Shown in pieces: positions 25,991-35,447 of a DNA stretch of 64,000 nt. The stretch is taken from contig NZ_CP059973.1 of NCBI RefSeq assembly GCF_009193295.2, forward strand, positions 2,108,001-2,172,000, given 5' to 3'. A model generated the notes under the pieces. The model did not search any database. It was not told where the DNA came from and saw only the letters and a program-made list of their open reading frames with translations. The translations under genes and the position numbers were made by a program. Numbering within the stretch: position 1 is the stretch's first letter; each line of letters starts with the position of its first letter. The stretch comes from Bacteroides luhongzhouii. GTDB lineage: Bacteria > Bacteroidota > Bacteroidia > Bacteroidales > Bacteroidaceae.

Positions 25991-27544
25991 ATGAAATGTC
26001 TATTTATTTGTGTGGTAGGACTTGTTGTAGCTGCAACCGCATGGTCTCGTACCTTTAACATGAAGGAGCTTGGAGCTGATCCCCGAGGTATTGAATCTTG
26101 TACGGGGTTAATAAACCAAACGATTGAAAAAGCATCTTTTGAAGGAGGAGGAACAATTTATTTTCCGGCAGGTGTTTATTTGACAGCCACTATTCACATG
26201 AAAAGTAATATAACTTTGTATGTGGAGTCCGGAGCTGTTCTTCGTTTCTCTGATCGCTTTGAAGATTATCTTCCTTTTGTGAAGATCCGGTGGGAAGGTA
26301 CAGTGATGAATACTTTGTCTCCCCTGATTTATGCGCATGATGCGGAGAATTTGACTATAACCGGGCGCGGAACGTTGGACGGTAATGGATTCAAATGGTG
26401 GAGCTGGGAGAAAGAAACACGGGAGCTGATTAAAAAGAACGGAGGAAAATTGCCTGCTTTGAATAAACTACAACGAATGTGGGAAGAGGCTAATGAAGAT
26501 CTGGAAATTTCGGATTATTATAAACCTTCTTTAAAGCGTCGTATGTTTCGGCCTCCTTTTATTCAGTTTTATGAATGTAACAATGTGTTGATAGAGAATG
26601 TGAAAATTGTCAATTCTCCTTTTTGGACCATAAATCCGGCTTTTTGTGATAATGTAACAGTGCATGGAGTGACAATATATAACCCATCAAAAGATCCAAA
26701 AGGTCCCAATACGGATGGAATAAACCCTTCTTCTTGCCGGAATGTGCGTATTTCTGATTGTTTTATTAGTGTGGGGGATGATTGTATCACAATTAAATCG
26801 GGGCGTGATGCTGATGGACGGAAATATGGAAAGGCTTGTGAAAATATAACGATAACTAATTGTGTTATGCTTTCCGGTCATGGAGGGGTAGTTATTGGCA
26901 GTGAAATGTCAGGCGGTGTAAGAAGAGTTACAATTTCTAATTGTGTTTTCGACGGCACGGATTCCGGTATTCGCTTGAAATCTTCTCGTGGGAGAGGAGG
27001 AGTTGTTGAAGAGCTTCGGGTAGATAATATCGTTATGAAGAATATTCAGCGGAATGCTTTCATCTTTGATTTGTTCTATGATAAGGAATCAAAAGTGGAA
27101 CCTGTCAGTGAACGGACTCCTGTTTTCCGGAACATTCATTTGAGCAATATCACAGGTTCTGATATCAAGCAAATTGGTTATATTAAAGGGATTGAAGAGA
27201 TGCCTGTACAAGGTTTGTCCTTTTCAAATATTAATATGCAGGCAGAGGTTGGATTTATAGTTGATATTGCTGAAGATATTCGTTTTGATAATGTGGATTT
27301 CTCTTCGCAGACTGGTTCACCGTGGCAATTCAGTAAATGCACGGGTATTGTTTTGAATAATATTCGTTCAAAGTATCCTGCCGATCAGCAGGCAATTATT
27401 ACTTTTGATGATGTTGATAATGCTATTATTAATGGTTGCTTTCAGATAATTCCTGTGAAGGAATTTTATAAAGCTAACAACAGCCGTATTATAGAGGGGA
27501 ATAATTATTGGAAAAAAGAGAATTCCAATGAGCCGGAATTATAA
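25991..27544 (+). CDS. Polygalacturonase-like glycoside hydrolase family 28
   Basis: This enzyme hydrolyses alpha-1,4 bonds between galacturonic acid units. The 517-residue product has a signal peptide ending near 'TAWS' and one beta-helix domain. All four GH28 motifs are present: NTDG (240-243), GDDC (262-265), GHG (296-298) and RLK (328-330), so the catalytic aspartates D242, D263 and D264 are intact. There is no lipobox, so it should be periplasmic and act on imported oligogalacturonides, perhaps as an exo-enzyme. It has its own promoter, divergent from the HTCS gene, and ends at a shared terminator. Confidence 0.92.
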   Translation: MKCLFICVVGLVVAATAWSRTFNMKELGADPRGIESCTGLINQTIEKASFEGGGTIYFPAGVYLTATIHMKSNITLYVESGAVLRFSDRFEDYLPFVKIRWEGTVMNTLSPLIYAHDAENLTITGRGTLDGNGFKWWSWEKETRELIKKNGGKLPALNKLQRMWEEANEDLEISDYYKPSLKRRMFRPPFIQFYECNNVLIENVKIVNSPFWTINPAFCDNVTVHGVTIYNPSKDPKGPNTDGINPSSCRNVRISDCFISVGDDCITIKSGRDADGRKYGKACENITITNCVMLSGHGGVVIGSEMSGGVRRVTISNCVFDGTDSGIRLKSSRGRGGVVEELRVDNIVMKNIQRNAFIFDLFYDKESKVEPVSERTPVFRNIHLSNITGSDIKQIGYIKGIEEMPVQGLSFSNINMQAEVGFIVDIAEDIRFDNVDFSSQTGSPWQFSKCTGIVLNNIRSKYPADQQAIITFDDVDNAIINGCFQIIPVKEFYKANNSRIIEGNNYWKKENSNEPEL

Positions 27545-27579
27545 TATTGTCTGTTGTTTTTTGTTGTTCGGTATATATG

Positions 27580-27618
27580 AAAAGAACGATATTACAGACA
27601 ATGTAATATCGTTCTTTT
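27580..27618. terminator. Bidirectional terminator, 16-bp perfect stem
   Basis: Arms 27580-27595 and 27603-27618 (AAAAGAACGATATTAC and complement) enclose a 7-base loop, with A and T tracts at the stem base. It separates the converging GH28 and acyl-CoA ligase genes. Confidence 0.85.
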
Positions 27619-27642
27619 ATTGGCTAGTTGGTTGTTTATACC

Positions 27643-29298
27643 TTACTTGTTATCGTTTTCACGAATTTCCACCCGGCGGATTTTACCGCTGATCGTTTTG
27701 GGAAGCTCTTCTACGAACTCGATGACGCGTGGATATTTATAAGGAGCAGTCACTTTCTTCACGTGGTTCTGTAATTCTTTAATCAGTTCCTCTCCGGCAC
27801 GTGCCTTATAGTCTTTGGATAGAACAATCGTAGCTTTTACTACCTGACCGCGAATCTCGTCGGGTACTCCGGTTATAGCACATTCCACAACAGCCGGATG
27901 AGTCATCAACGCACTTTCCACTTCGAATGGGCCGATGCGGTAACCGGAACTCTTGATAACGTCGTCTGCACGACCGACAAACCAAAGGTAGCCGTCCTCG
28001 TCTTTCCAGGCAACATCGCCGGTGTAATAAATACCATCGTGCCAAGCTTCGTGAGTGCGTTCCGCATCCCGATAATATTCTTTGAAAAGTCCGAGAGGTT
28101 TTCCTTTGCTGGTACGGATTACAATTTGCCCTTGCTCACCGGCTTCAACAGAGCGACCTTCATGGTCGATCAAATCTACATCATATTGAGGATTCGGCAA
28201 CCCCATGCTTCCCGGTTTCGGTTCCATCCAAGGCATGGTGGCGATGGTAAGAGTTGTTTCTGTTTGTCCGAAACCTTCCATCAGTTTGATACCCGTCAGT
28301 TTCTTGAAAGTTTCAAATACGGCAGGGTTCAATGCCTCTCCGGCAATGGTACAGTATTTTAGTGAAGACAAGTCGAACTTTGTCAGGTCTTCGTGAATCA
28401 AGAACCGGAAGATGGTAGGAGGTGCACAGAGAGAAGTGACATGATATTCTTGGATTTTTTCCAGAATAGCTGCCGGGGTAAACTTCTCGTGGTCGTAGAC
28501 GAAGATATTGGCTCCGGCAATCCACTGTCCGTAGAGTTTTCCCCATACTGCTTTTCCCCAGCCGGTATCGGCAATGGTGAGATGAAGGCTGTTTTCATCC
28601 AAGTTGTGCCAAAAGCTACCGGTAACGATATGGCCTAACGGATAAGTAAAGTCATGTGCCACCATCTTAGGCTCACCGGTAGTGCCGGAAGTAAAATACA
28701 TCAGTGAGATGTCATCATTAGTGTTTGCATGGCGGGGACGTACAAACGGAGCGGCATTCTCGATGCCCTGATGAAAATCTTCGAAGCCTTCCGGGATTTC
28801 CGGGCCGACACTGACTAGTTTTTCAACAGTGGGACATTCGGGAAGAGCATCTTTGATATGTTGCAGGATGATTCCTTCGCCGGCAGCTACAATCATTTTG
28901 ATATCGGCAGCATTGCAGCGATAGATAATATCCTTCTTGGTCAGTAGGTGAGTAGCCGGAATGACGGTTGCTCCCAGTTTGTGAAGAGCGATGGTGCTAT
29001 ACCAGAACTCATAACGGCGTTTCAGGATCAGCATCACCATGTCGCCACGACCGATACCCAGACTCTGGAAGTAAGAGGCGGTCATGTCTGTAGATCGTTT
29101 CATGTCGGCAAATGAGAATTGGCGACTTTCGCCTTTGTCATTTGTCCAAAGTAAAGCGTTCTTGTCGGGGTGTTCGGCAGCCCAGGCATCTACTACATCG
29201 TAACCGAAGTTGAAGTTCTCCGGGACGTTTATTTTCAAGTTTTTGATAAAATCCTCTTGTGAACTGAAAGAGGTCTGTGATAAAAATCTTTCTACCAT
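27643..29298 (-). CDS. AMP-binding acyl-CoA ligase (acetyl/medium-chain type)
   Basis: This is a cytoplasmic enzyme of 551 residues that activates a carboxylic acid through an acyl-AMP to the CoA thioester. The ANL-family motifs are present: the P-loop-like '[13 protein letters not shown]' (about 217-229), 'GFGQTETT' (about 345-352), '[34 protein letters not shown]' in the C-terminal half and the catalytic lysine in '[10 protein letters not shown]' near the end. The overall form fits acetyl-CoA or medium-chain acyl-CoA synthetases, and the substrate cannot be told. It lies 7 bases after the XRE-cupin gene and is probably cotranscribed with it. Confidence 0.85.
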   Translation of the reverse strand: MVERFLSQTSFSSQEDFIKNLKINVPENFNFGYDVVDAWAAEHPDKNALLWTNDKGESRQFSFADMKRSTDMTASYFQSLGIGRGDMVMLILKRRYEFWYSTIALHKLGATVIPATHLLTKKDIIYRCNAADIKMIVAAGEGIILQHIKDALPECPTVEKLVSVGPEIPEGFEDFHQGIENAAPFVRPRHANTNDDISLMYFTSGTTGEPKMVAHDFTYPLGHIVTGSFWHNLDENSLHLTIADTGWGKAVWGKLYGQWIAGANIFVYDHEKFTPAAILEKIQEYHVTSLCAPPTIFRFLIHEDLTKFDLSSLKYCTIAGEALNPAVFETFKKLTGIKLMEGFGQTETTLTIATMPWMEPKPGSMGLPNPQYDVDLIDHEGRSVEAGEQGQIVIRTSKGKPLGLFKEYYRDAERTHEAWHDGIYYTGDVAWKDEDGYLWFVGRADDVIKSSGYRIGPFEVESALMTHPAVVECAITGVPDEIRGQVVKATIVLSKDYKARAGEELIKELQNHVKKVTAPYKYPRVIEFVEELPKTISGKIRRVEIRENDNK

Positions 29299-29305
29299 GA
29301 TGTTA

Positions 29306-29860
29306 TTACATAATTACTGCCAGAAAACGTACCGTTTTGCCATCGAGCGCTTTCATGCCATGTGGAAGTTTAGAGTTAAAATAGATACTGTCGCCTTGGT
29401 TGAGGATGATTTCTTTGCCTTCGATGTTGATAAGCATACGGCCCTCGATTACCAGATTGAATTCCTGTCCGTTATGTTTGTTGTAGTGGATCGGTTCGTC
29501 GTTTGCTTTCGGTTCAACAGTGACGATGAACGGGTCAGCGGTACGGTTCATGAATCCTGAAGCCAGTGATTGGTATTTATAAGCTTTGGTACGTTCGATG
29601 CTGACTCCTTTGCCGGCACGAGTCACGAAGTAGCTGCTCATTTTAGGCTCTTCGCCAAACATCAGGGCGTCGAGAGCTACATTATACGTACGGGCTATTT
29701 TTTGTAGCATGCTGACAGAGATGTCGTAATCTCCGGTTTCTGCAAGTCGGTATTCTTCAGCAGAGATGTCGCTGTCGCGGGCGATATCCTCTGCGGTCAG
29801 TTCCAGTACGTCACGTAATCCGCGGAGGCGTTCTGCGATCTGTTTAATTTGTTCATTCAT
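29306..29860 (-). CDS. XRE family regulator with C-terminal cupin domain
   Basis: The 184-residue protein has an N-terminal helix-turn-helix of the Cro/XRE type (about 10-65, '[34 protein letters not shown]') and a C-terminal cupin_2 domain (about 105-182, '[40 protein letters not shown]'). Proteins of this form regulate neighbouring metabolic genes in response to a small ligand held in the cupin. The adjacent acyl-CoA ligase is the likely target. It lies between proC and the ligase on the same strand. Confidence 0.88.
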   Translation of the reverse strand: MNEQIKQIAERLRGLRDVLELTAEDIARDSDISAEEYRLAETGDYDISVSMLQKIARTYNVALDALMFGEEPKMSSYFVTRAGKGVSIERTKAYKYQSLASGFMNRTADPFIVTVEPKANDEPIHYNKHNGQEFNLVIEGRMLINIEGKEIILNQGDSIYFNSKLPHGMKALDGKTVRFLAVIM

Positions 29861-29900
29861 ACAAGTGGTTCGTATTTTTATGATTAATAATTTTATGGTG

Positions 29901-30674
29901 TTATTTGGAGGCTTTCATGGCTTTGATGATAGCGGAGGTGAATCCGTTGTGTTCCAATTCATTGATCCCCTTGATCGTGATTCCGCCCGGAGTGGTAACC
30001 TTGTCGATTTCTACGCTGGGGTGGGTATCATTGTTCTGAATCAGTGCGGCTGCTCCTTTTAAGGATTGTGCTATCATCTGCATGGCATCTTTGGGGCGAA
30101 GTCCCATTTCGATTCCGGCTTGCGTGGCTGCCTGAATATATTTCAATACGTAGGCGATACCGCAGGAGGCCAATGCGGTGGCTGCCGCTATTTTATCTTC
30201 GGGGATAAGCATCACTGTTCCCATCTCACTGAACAACCGGAGGATGAATTTGTCTTGTTCATCGTTCGTATTGCGGGCGGCGACAAGCGTCATACTTTCC
30301 AGTTCGCTGATAGCGGTATTTGGAATCAGACGGAACATTGCCATTTCCGGTGCTACGACGTAATGAGCCAGTTCTTCAAAACTGATGCCGGCAGCTACGG
30401 AGATGAGTATCTGTTTGCTTTTCAGTTTCAATTCGCGCATCACCGGTTCCATAAACCACGGTTTGACAGCAAGGATGACAATATCCGCACCTGTGGCAGC
30501 TTCCACATTGCTGTTGGTGATAGAGATATCCGGGAATTCCTTTTTCAGTTTTTCTAGTTTTCCGGCACTCGGATTGGACACGATGATGTCCGAATCGTCT
30601 ATCAGACTTCCTTTTGCCAGGCCACGGGCTATTGAACCGCCCATGTTTCCTGCACCGATAATGGCTATTTTCAT
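29901..30674 (-). CDS. proC: Pyrroline-5-carboxylate reductase
   Basis: This enzyme catalyses the last step of proline synthesis, reducing pyrroline-5-carboxylate with NAD(P)H. The 257-residue protein starts with the Rossmann motif 'IAIIGAGNMGGSIARGL' and carries the family segment 'ASCGIAYVLKYIQAATQAGIEMGL...VTTPGGITIKGINELEHNG' at the C-terminus. The length is typical. It has its own promoter at 30705-30712 just after the arginine operon terminator, and heads a unit with the XRE-cupin and ligase genes. Confidence 0.95.
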   Translation of the reverse strand: MKIAIIGAGNMGGSIARGLAKGSLIDDSDIIVSNPSAGKLEKLKKEFPDISITNSNVEAATGADIVILAVKPWFMEPVMRELKLKSKQILISVAAGISFEELAHYVVAPEMAMFRLIPNTAISELESMTLVAARNTNDEQDKFILRLFSEMGTVMLIPEDKIAAATALASCGIAYVLKYIQAATQAGIEMGLRPKDAMQMIAQSLKGAAALIQNNDTHPSVEIDKVTTPGGITIKGINELEHNGFTSAIIKAMKASK

Positions 30675-30704
30675 ATACGCTTATTTTTAATGAGTTGTTA
30701 AAGA

Positions 30705-30712
30705 CAAAGGTA
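30705..30712 (-). promoter_or_regulatory. Putative -7 element of proC
   Basis: The minus strand reads TACCTTTG, 31 bases before the proC start. Confidence 0.5.
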
Positions 30713-30732
30713 ACAGTTAATTACGAAAAAAC

Positions 30733-30779
30733 AAAAAGCAGCCAGAATAAGAAATAAATTTCTAATAAAGGCTGCTTTT
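30733..30779 (-). terminator. Terminator of the arginine operon
   Basis: Inverted arms 30733-30743 and 30770-30779 (AAAAGCAGCC/GGCTGCTTTT) are followed on the minus strand by a T-rich run, downstream of argD. Confidence 0.75.
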
Positions 30780-30810
30780 ATCGTTGGCTGTTTATTAATC
30801 AAATGAGCGA

Positions 30811-31932
30811 TTAGAGTACTTTCTTGAACCGGGCAAGGAAGTCTTCCGCTTCCTCCATACTAAGGCAAAGAGGAGGTAACAGGCGAAGTACATTCGTACC
30901 GCTTGCTCCGGTAAATACATGCTCGTCATAGATGAGGCGGCTGCGTAGTTCTTTGATGGGTTCTTCGAATTCGAGTCCGATCATGAGTCCGCGTCCGCGT
31001 ACCTCTTTTATTTGCGGGAATTTCTTCAGTTCTTCCAGTAAGTAGTTACCTACTACCTTCGCGTTTTCTATCAGATTTTCTTGCTCAATGACGTCCATCA
31101 CGGCGAGTGCTGCCGAACATGCCAGATGGTTTCCACCGAAGGTAGTTCCCAATTGACCATATACCGGTTTAAACATCGGGCTGATCAGGACACCTGCCAT
31201 CGGGAAACCGTTGCCGATACCTTTGGCTACAGTGATGATGTCCGGCTTGATGTCATTATATTGATGGGCGAAGAATTTACCGCTACGTCCGTATCCGCTC
31301 TGAATTTCATCGAGAATCAGGATCGTTCCTGTTTCGCTGCAAGCTTTGCGGAGTTCCTGCATAAATTCGGTGGTCGGTATCTTGATACCGCCTACACCTT
31401 GTATTCCTTCAATGATAACAGCGCACGAGTCTCCCTTAGACAGTTCCTGCTTCATCGCTTCAATATCGTTGAGCGGGAGATAGGTGACATGACCGTTGTT
31501 GTTGATAGGGGCGATAATGGAAGGATTGTGAGTCGCTTCTACCGCAAGAGACGTCCGTCCGTGAAACGCCTTATTGAAAGATACGATTTTGGTACGTCCG
31601 TTATAGAAGGAGGCTAGCTTCAGAGCATTCTCGTTCGCTTCGGCCCCACTGTTAATCAGGAACAGGCTGTAGTCTTCGTAACCGGAAATTTTGCCCAGTC
31701 GTTCGGCTACCTCTTGTTGGAGCTTGTTGATGACGGAGTTTGAGTAGAAACCAAGTTTAGATACCTGGTTACTGATCATTGCTGTATAGTGAGGATGTGC
31801 ATGTCCGATAGAGATAACGGCATGACCTCCGTAGAGATCCAGATATTCTGTTCCGTTCTCATCCCATACTTTGCAACCGTCGCCCTTGACAATGTTGATG
31901 TTATATAAAGGATATACGTCGAATAATTTCAT
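30811..31932 (-). CDS. argD: Acyl-ornithine aminotransferase
   Basis: This is a PLP-dependent class III aminotransferase of 373 residues that makes N-acyl-ornithine from the semialdehyde in arginine synthesis. The PLP lysine is K237 in 'TVAKGIGNG', preceded by 'LILDEIQSGYGRSGKF' and 'NSGAEANENALKLA'. In Bacteroides, arginine synthesis is known to use N-succinyl rather than N-acetyl intermediates, so the natural substrate is probably N-succinylornithine. It is the last gene of the leftward arginine operon, 12 bases after argC. Confidence 0.9.
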   Translation of the reverse strand: MKLFDVYPLYNINIVKGDGCKVWDENGTEYLDLYGGHAVISIGHAHPHYTAMISNQVSKLGFYSNSVINKLQQEVAERLGKISGYEDYSLFLINSGAEANENALKLASFYNGRTKIVSFNKAFHGRTSLAVEATHNPSIIAPINNNGHVTYLPLNDIEAMKQELSKGDSCAVIIEGIQGVGGIKIPTTEFMQELRKACSETGTILILDEIQSGYGRSGKFFAHQYNDIKPDIITVAKGIGNGFPMAGVLISPMFKPVYGQLGTTFGGNHLACSAALAVMDVIEQENLIENAKVVGNYLLEELKKFPQIKEVRGRGLMIGLEFEEPIKELRSRLIYDEHVFTGASGTNVLRLLPPLCLSMEEAEDFLARFKKVL

Positions 31933-31944
31933 AATTCTTTGTTT

Positions 31945-32913
31945 TTAAAAAGCTGAAGGCTTCAAACGTAGTCCTACGGTTTCTTCCAGGTTGAACATCA
32001 GGTTCATGTTATGAACAGCTTGTCCGCTGGCGCCTTTCAGCAAATTGTCGATACAAGAGATAATCAATAGTTTGTCACCATGTTTCTCCAGATGTATCAG
32101 GCACTTATTAGTATTAACGACTTGTTTCAAGTCAATATTCTTGTCTACGATGTGCACAAAGGAGTCTTTTGCATAATATTCCTCATACATACGAACGATT
32201 TCCTCCAACGCTACTTTGGTCTTGACTACCAGTGTCGCAAAGATACCACGAGCGAAATCTCCACGGTATGGAATGAAGTCGATCTCTGCATCGAAGCTGT
32301 TTTGCAGCTGTTTCAGCGATTGCTTGATTTCCGGAACATGCTGGTGCTCGAATGCTTTGTACACACTCATATTGTTGTTTCTCCAACTGAAATGACTGGT
32401 AGCACCCGGTTTCACTCCGGCTCCCGTACTTCCTGTAATGGCATTTACCATTACATCATCCGTCAGCATCAGATTTTTGGCAAGCGGGAGCAAACCGAGC
32501 TGGATGCAGGTTGCAAAACAACCGGGATTGGCTACGTGCTTTGCCGTACAAGTGGCACGGCGGTTCAGTTCCGGCAGACCGTAGATAAAGTCGTGGTCGT
32601 CGCTCATAATACGGTAGTCCATCGAGAGGTCGATAATCTTTAGGTCTTCCGGTATGTTGTGACTTTCCATGAATTTCTTTGTATCGCCGTGGGCAGTGCA
32701 GAAAAAGAGAACGTCGATTTCGTCCAAAGGCAACTGGTCGGTGAATCTTAGATCTGTTTCTCCATACAAGCCTTCGTGTACGTCGGTAATTCTGTTTCCG
32801 GCATTACTGCTGCTGTTGATAAATACGATTTCAGTTTCCGGATGGTTGAGCAGCAGACGGATTAACTCGCCTGCTGTATATCCTGCGCCACCAATGATTC
32901 CTGCTTTAATCAT
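31945..32913 (-). CDS. argC: N-acyl-gamma-glutamyl-phosphate reductase
   Basis: This 322-residue NADPH-dependent reductase produces N-acyl-glutamate semialdehyde in arginine synthesis. The N-terminal 'AGIIGGAGYTAGELIRLLLNHP' is the Rossmann start. The catalytic cysteine is C132 in 'NPGCFAT', and 'HVPEIKQSL' is the conserved catalytic histidine region. Its start codon overlaps the argG stop codon (ATGA), which suggests translational coupling. Confidence 0.93.
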   Translation of the reverse strand: MIKAGIIGGAGYTAGELIRLLLNHPETEIVFINSSSNAGNRITDVHEGLYGETDLRFTDQLPLDEIDVLFFCTAHGDTKKFMESHNIPEDLKIIDLSMDYRIMSDDHDFIYGLPELNRRATCTAKHVANPGCFATCIQLGLLPLAKNLMLTDDVMVNAITGSTGAGVKPGATSHFSWRNNNMSVYKAFEHQHVPEIKQSLKQLQNSFDAEIDFIPYRGDFARGIFATLVVKTKVALEEIVRMYEEYYAKDSFVHIVDKNIDLKQVVNTNKCLIHLEKHGDKLLIISCIDNLLKGASGQAVHNMNLMFNLEETVGLRLKPSAF

Positions 32914-34118
32914 ATCTCTTCGTCTTTGTGGTTGTTATAGTAAACACGTAGCGGTGTAGAAGTTACTTTGATAAAGCCTTTTGCGTCTTCGGCTGTCCAG
33001 CCTTTCTGCATTTCACCGTATTCTCCGAATTTAGTCTTCACCAGATCGTCTTCCGATTCTACACCTACGGTAGAGAAGGAAAGAGGGCGAAGTTCGAGGA
33101 TAGCCGTACCGTTTACGTTACGCTGGCTTTCCTGCAACATAGCTTCGATGTCACGCATCACCGGTTCCAGGTATTGGCTTTCGTGGAGGAACATACCGTA
33201 CCAGTTGGCTACCTGGTCTTTCCAGTATTGTTGCCATTTGCTCAATGTATATTTCTCGAGGAAGCGATGGGCGCCGATAATCAACATCGGAGCGGCAGCT
33301 TCGAATCCTACACGGCCTTTGATACCGATAATTGTATCACCCACGTGCATATCACGGCCGATACCGTATGCTGCACCAATCTCTTCTACTTTCTGGATGG
33401 CTTTGATCGGGTCGTCAAACTTCTCGTCGTTGACAGCTTTCAGTTCCCCTTTTTCGAAAGTCAGGCGAAGCTGTTCGCTGCCTTCTTTTTCAACGTGTTT
33501 GAGGTAAGCAGTTTCCGGGAGTCCTTGCGCGGAGTCGAGGATTTCGCCACCACAGATAGAAGTACCCCACAAACCTACATTATAAGAGTATTTCAGTTTG
33601 GTGAAGTCTGCGCTGAAACCATGCTTGTTCAGATAATCAATTTCTTCCTGACGGCTCAATGCCATGTCGCGGGTCAATGTGATGATTTCCACATTGGGAG
33701 CCAGTACGAGGAAAGTCATATCGAAACGGATTTGGTCGTTACCTGCTCCGGTAGAACCGTGCGCGATAGCATCCGCGCCGATTTCGTTGGCATAGCGTGC
33801 GATGGCCAATGCTTGGAAAATACGTTCGGAACTAACTGAAATAGGATAAGTACCGTTACGCAGCACATTTCCGAAAACCATGTATTTCAGGCTCTTTTCG
33901 TAGTATTCCTGGGTAACGTCCAGTGTCACGTATTTCACTGCTCCCAGTTTATAAGCATTTTCTTCGTTTGTTTTCAGTTGTTCTTCGCTGAAACCACCCG
34001 TATTGGCACAAGCTGCATATACTTCGTAACCTTTTTCTTTGGCGAGGTACATGACGGTGAACGATGTGTCCAGTCCGCCGCTGAATGCCACCACTACTTT
34101 TTTCTTCTTTTCTTCCAT
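32910..34118 (-). CDS. argG: Argininosuccinate synthase
   Basis: This enzyme joins citrulline and aspartate with ATP to argininosuccinate. The 402-residue protein has the ATP-binding 'VVVAFSGGLDTSF' at the start and 'AHGSTGAGNDQIRFD' at about residue 118. The length is normal. It lies between the GNAT gene (14 bases) and argC (4-base overlap). Confidence 0.95.
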   Translation of the reverse strand: MEEKKKKVVVAFSGGLDTSFTVMYLAKEKGYEVYAACANTGGFSEEQLKTNEENAYKLGAVKYVTLDVTQEYYEKSLKYMVFGNVLRNGTYPISVSSERIFQALAIARYANEIGADAIAHGSTGAGNDQIRFDMTFLVLAPNVEIITLTRDMALSRQEEIDYLNKHGFSADFTKLKYSYNVGLWGTSICGGEILDSAQGLPETAYLKHVEKEGSEQLRLTFEKGELKAVNDEKFDDPIKAIQKVEEIGAAYGIGRDMHVGDTIIGIKGRVGFEAAAPMLIIGAHRFLEKYTLSKWQQYWKDQVANWYGMFLHESQYLEPVMRDIEAMLQESQRNVNGTAILELRPLSFSTVGVESEDDLVKTKFGEYGEMQKGWTAEDAKGFIKVTSTPLRVYYNNHKDEEI

Positions 34119-34132
34119 AGTGCTGTATCTTT

Positions 34133-34711
34133 TTAAATGTTATTTCTTTCTTGTTCCTTTTTTATGTTCCGCGGGTCTGTCGGATCGTACAGCATGGCTG
34201 TACAGATACAGAACTTGCGGTTTTTCGCTACCAGAATATCATGATTGATACATCCTTCGCATCCTTTCCAGAAAGCTTCGTCGTCTGTCAGTTCGTTGAA
34301 GGTGACAGGCACATAACCCAGTTCGGTGTTCATCTTCATGACAGCTGCTCCGGAGGTCAGACTGAATATTTTTGCTTTCGGCCATCGGAGACGTGCCAGT
34401 TGGAAAGAAGCTTGTTTGATACGTTTTGCCAGTCCTAATCCACGGAAATCAGGATGAACGATCAGACCGGAAGTAGCCACATATTGCTTGTTTCCCCATG
34501 ATTCGATGTAGGTGAATCCGGCAAAAGTATCGCCACAAAGAGCAATAATCGCCTTACCTTCTTTCATCTTTGTCGCTACGTATTCGTGTGTGCGTTCCGC
34601 AATTCCTGTTCCTCGTACGGCGGCAGCATTTCTGATAGTTTCCAAAATAGTGTCAACGTAAACCTCATGTGAGGCGTCGGCTACCATAACATCTATTTGT
34701 TGAGTGTCCAT
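34133..34711 (-). CDS. GNAT acyltransferase of the arginine operon
   Basis: The 192-residue protein has the GNAT acyl-CoA-binding motif 'VHPDFRGLGLAKRI' (about 87-100). Its C-terminal part has paired cysteines ('CEGCINHD' and 'KFCICTAM') that are unusual for GNATs and may hold a metal. The position between argR and argG suggests it acylates glutamate at the first step of the pathway, with succinyl-CoA as the likely donor given the succinylated pathway of Bacteroides. That assignment is inference. It could instead modify another amino acid. Confidence 0.75.
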   Translation of the reverse strand: MDTQQIDVMVADASHEVYVDTILETIRNAAAVRGTGIAERTHEYVATKMKEGKAIIALCGDTFAGFTYIESWGNKQYVATSGLIVHPDFRGLGLAKRIKQASFQLARLRWPKAKIFSLTSGAAVMKMNTELGYVPVTFNELTDDEAFWKGCEGCINHDILVAKNRKFCICTAMLYDPTDPRNIKKEQERNNI

Positions 34712-34738
34712 TTCTTTATTATATAATAATAGGTATAA

Positions 34739-35212
34739 TTATTCGATATTGGGAATGATGAGTGACAGAAGCTGACGTATTTTGCTGATGGCAACTCCTT
34801 CACGCAACACCAACATGATCGTGTCGTCACCGGCAATGGTTCCCAGAATTTCACTGAATTCATTGTTGTCGATGTCATACGCCATGCTGCTGGCATAACC
34901 GGGACGGGTGCGGATAACGGCAATGTTACCGGAAAACTGTAAAGAGATAAATCCGTTGTTACGTAACATTTCACCGGCACTCTGGTCGGTAGAACGTTTA
35001 TACATAATGTTGTTCGGCAGTACATATACGTACTTTCCGTTCATACTGGCAGCCTTGGCTACTTTCAATTGTTTCAAGTCGCGGGAGAGGGTGGCCTGTG
35101 TCAGTTCGAAGCCTTCGCGGTTCAACTCTTGCAGCAGTTCTTCCTGCGAACCGACCTCCTTGCTCGAGATAATCATTTTGATGGCGTCTAACCGATTTGC
35201 TTTCTTCTTCAT
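34739..35212 (-). CDS. argR: Arginine repressor
   Basis: The 157-residue protein has an N-terminal winged helix ('RLDAIKMIISSKEVGSQEELLQELNREGFELTQATLSRDLKQLKVAK') and a C-terminal arginine-binding and oligomerization domain with 'IAGDDTIMLVLREG'. It heads the arginine operon, so it very likely represses its own operon when arginine is plentiful. Candidate operators lie directly upstream at 35241-35310. Confidence 0.95.
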   Translation of the reverse strand: MKKKANRLDAIKMIISSKEVGSQEELLQELNREGFELTQATLSRDLKQLKVAKAASMNGKYVYVLPNNIMYKRSTDQSAGEMLRNNGFISLQFSGNIAVIRTRPGYASSMAYDIDNNEFSEILGTIAGDDTIMLVLREGVAISKIRQLLSLIIPNIE

Positions 35213-35235
35213 TGTATAATTATTCTAAGAATGGT

Positions 35236-35310
35236 GCAAAAGTATGCATTATTTCGGAGAAAATATGCATAAAACCAAAGTTTTTTTGCATAAAAGTGAA
35301 AAATATGCTA
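35236..35310 (-). promoter_or_regulatory. argR promoter and candidate ARG boxes
   Basis: The minus strand at 35236-35243 reads TACTTTTG, a -7 match 24 bases before argR. Overlapping and upstream of it are TGCAT half-sites at 35244, 35265 and 35287 and a TGCTA at 35306, spaced 21, 22 and 19 bases. Tandem 18-bp ARG boxes separated by 3 bp, as in E. coli, would give the same 21-base spacing. Confidence 0.5.
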
Positions 35311-35396
35311 AACGGTGAGAGCCGGCTTTTTTGTTTTGTGTCAAAATGTATACCCTTTCAATCAAAATACATAAGGAAAGGGAGGAGGGAATCGCC

Positions 35397-35404
35397 TATC
35401 TTTG
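35397..35404 (+). promoter_or_regulatory. Putative -7 element of the rhamnose operon
   Basis: TATCTTTG lies 43 bases before the rhamnulokinase start and is the only strong TAnnTTTG match in this divergent region on the plus strand. Confidence 0.55.
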
Positions 35405-35447
35405 CAATGTAGGTAAATGGATACCTTAAATATATAGACAGAATACC

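Noticed and set aside
27545..27642. Small RNA between GH28 and the ligase gene
   Set aside because: The hairpin is explained as a terminator for converging genes, and no promoter is visible.
33174..33839. Plus-strand 221-codon frame inside argG
   Set aside because: It is antisense to argininosuccinate synthase, which is complete and has all expected motifs.
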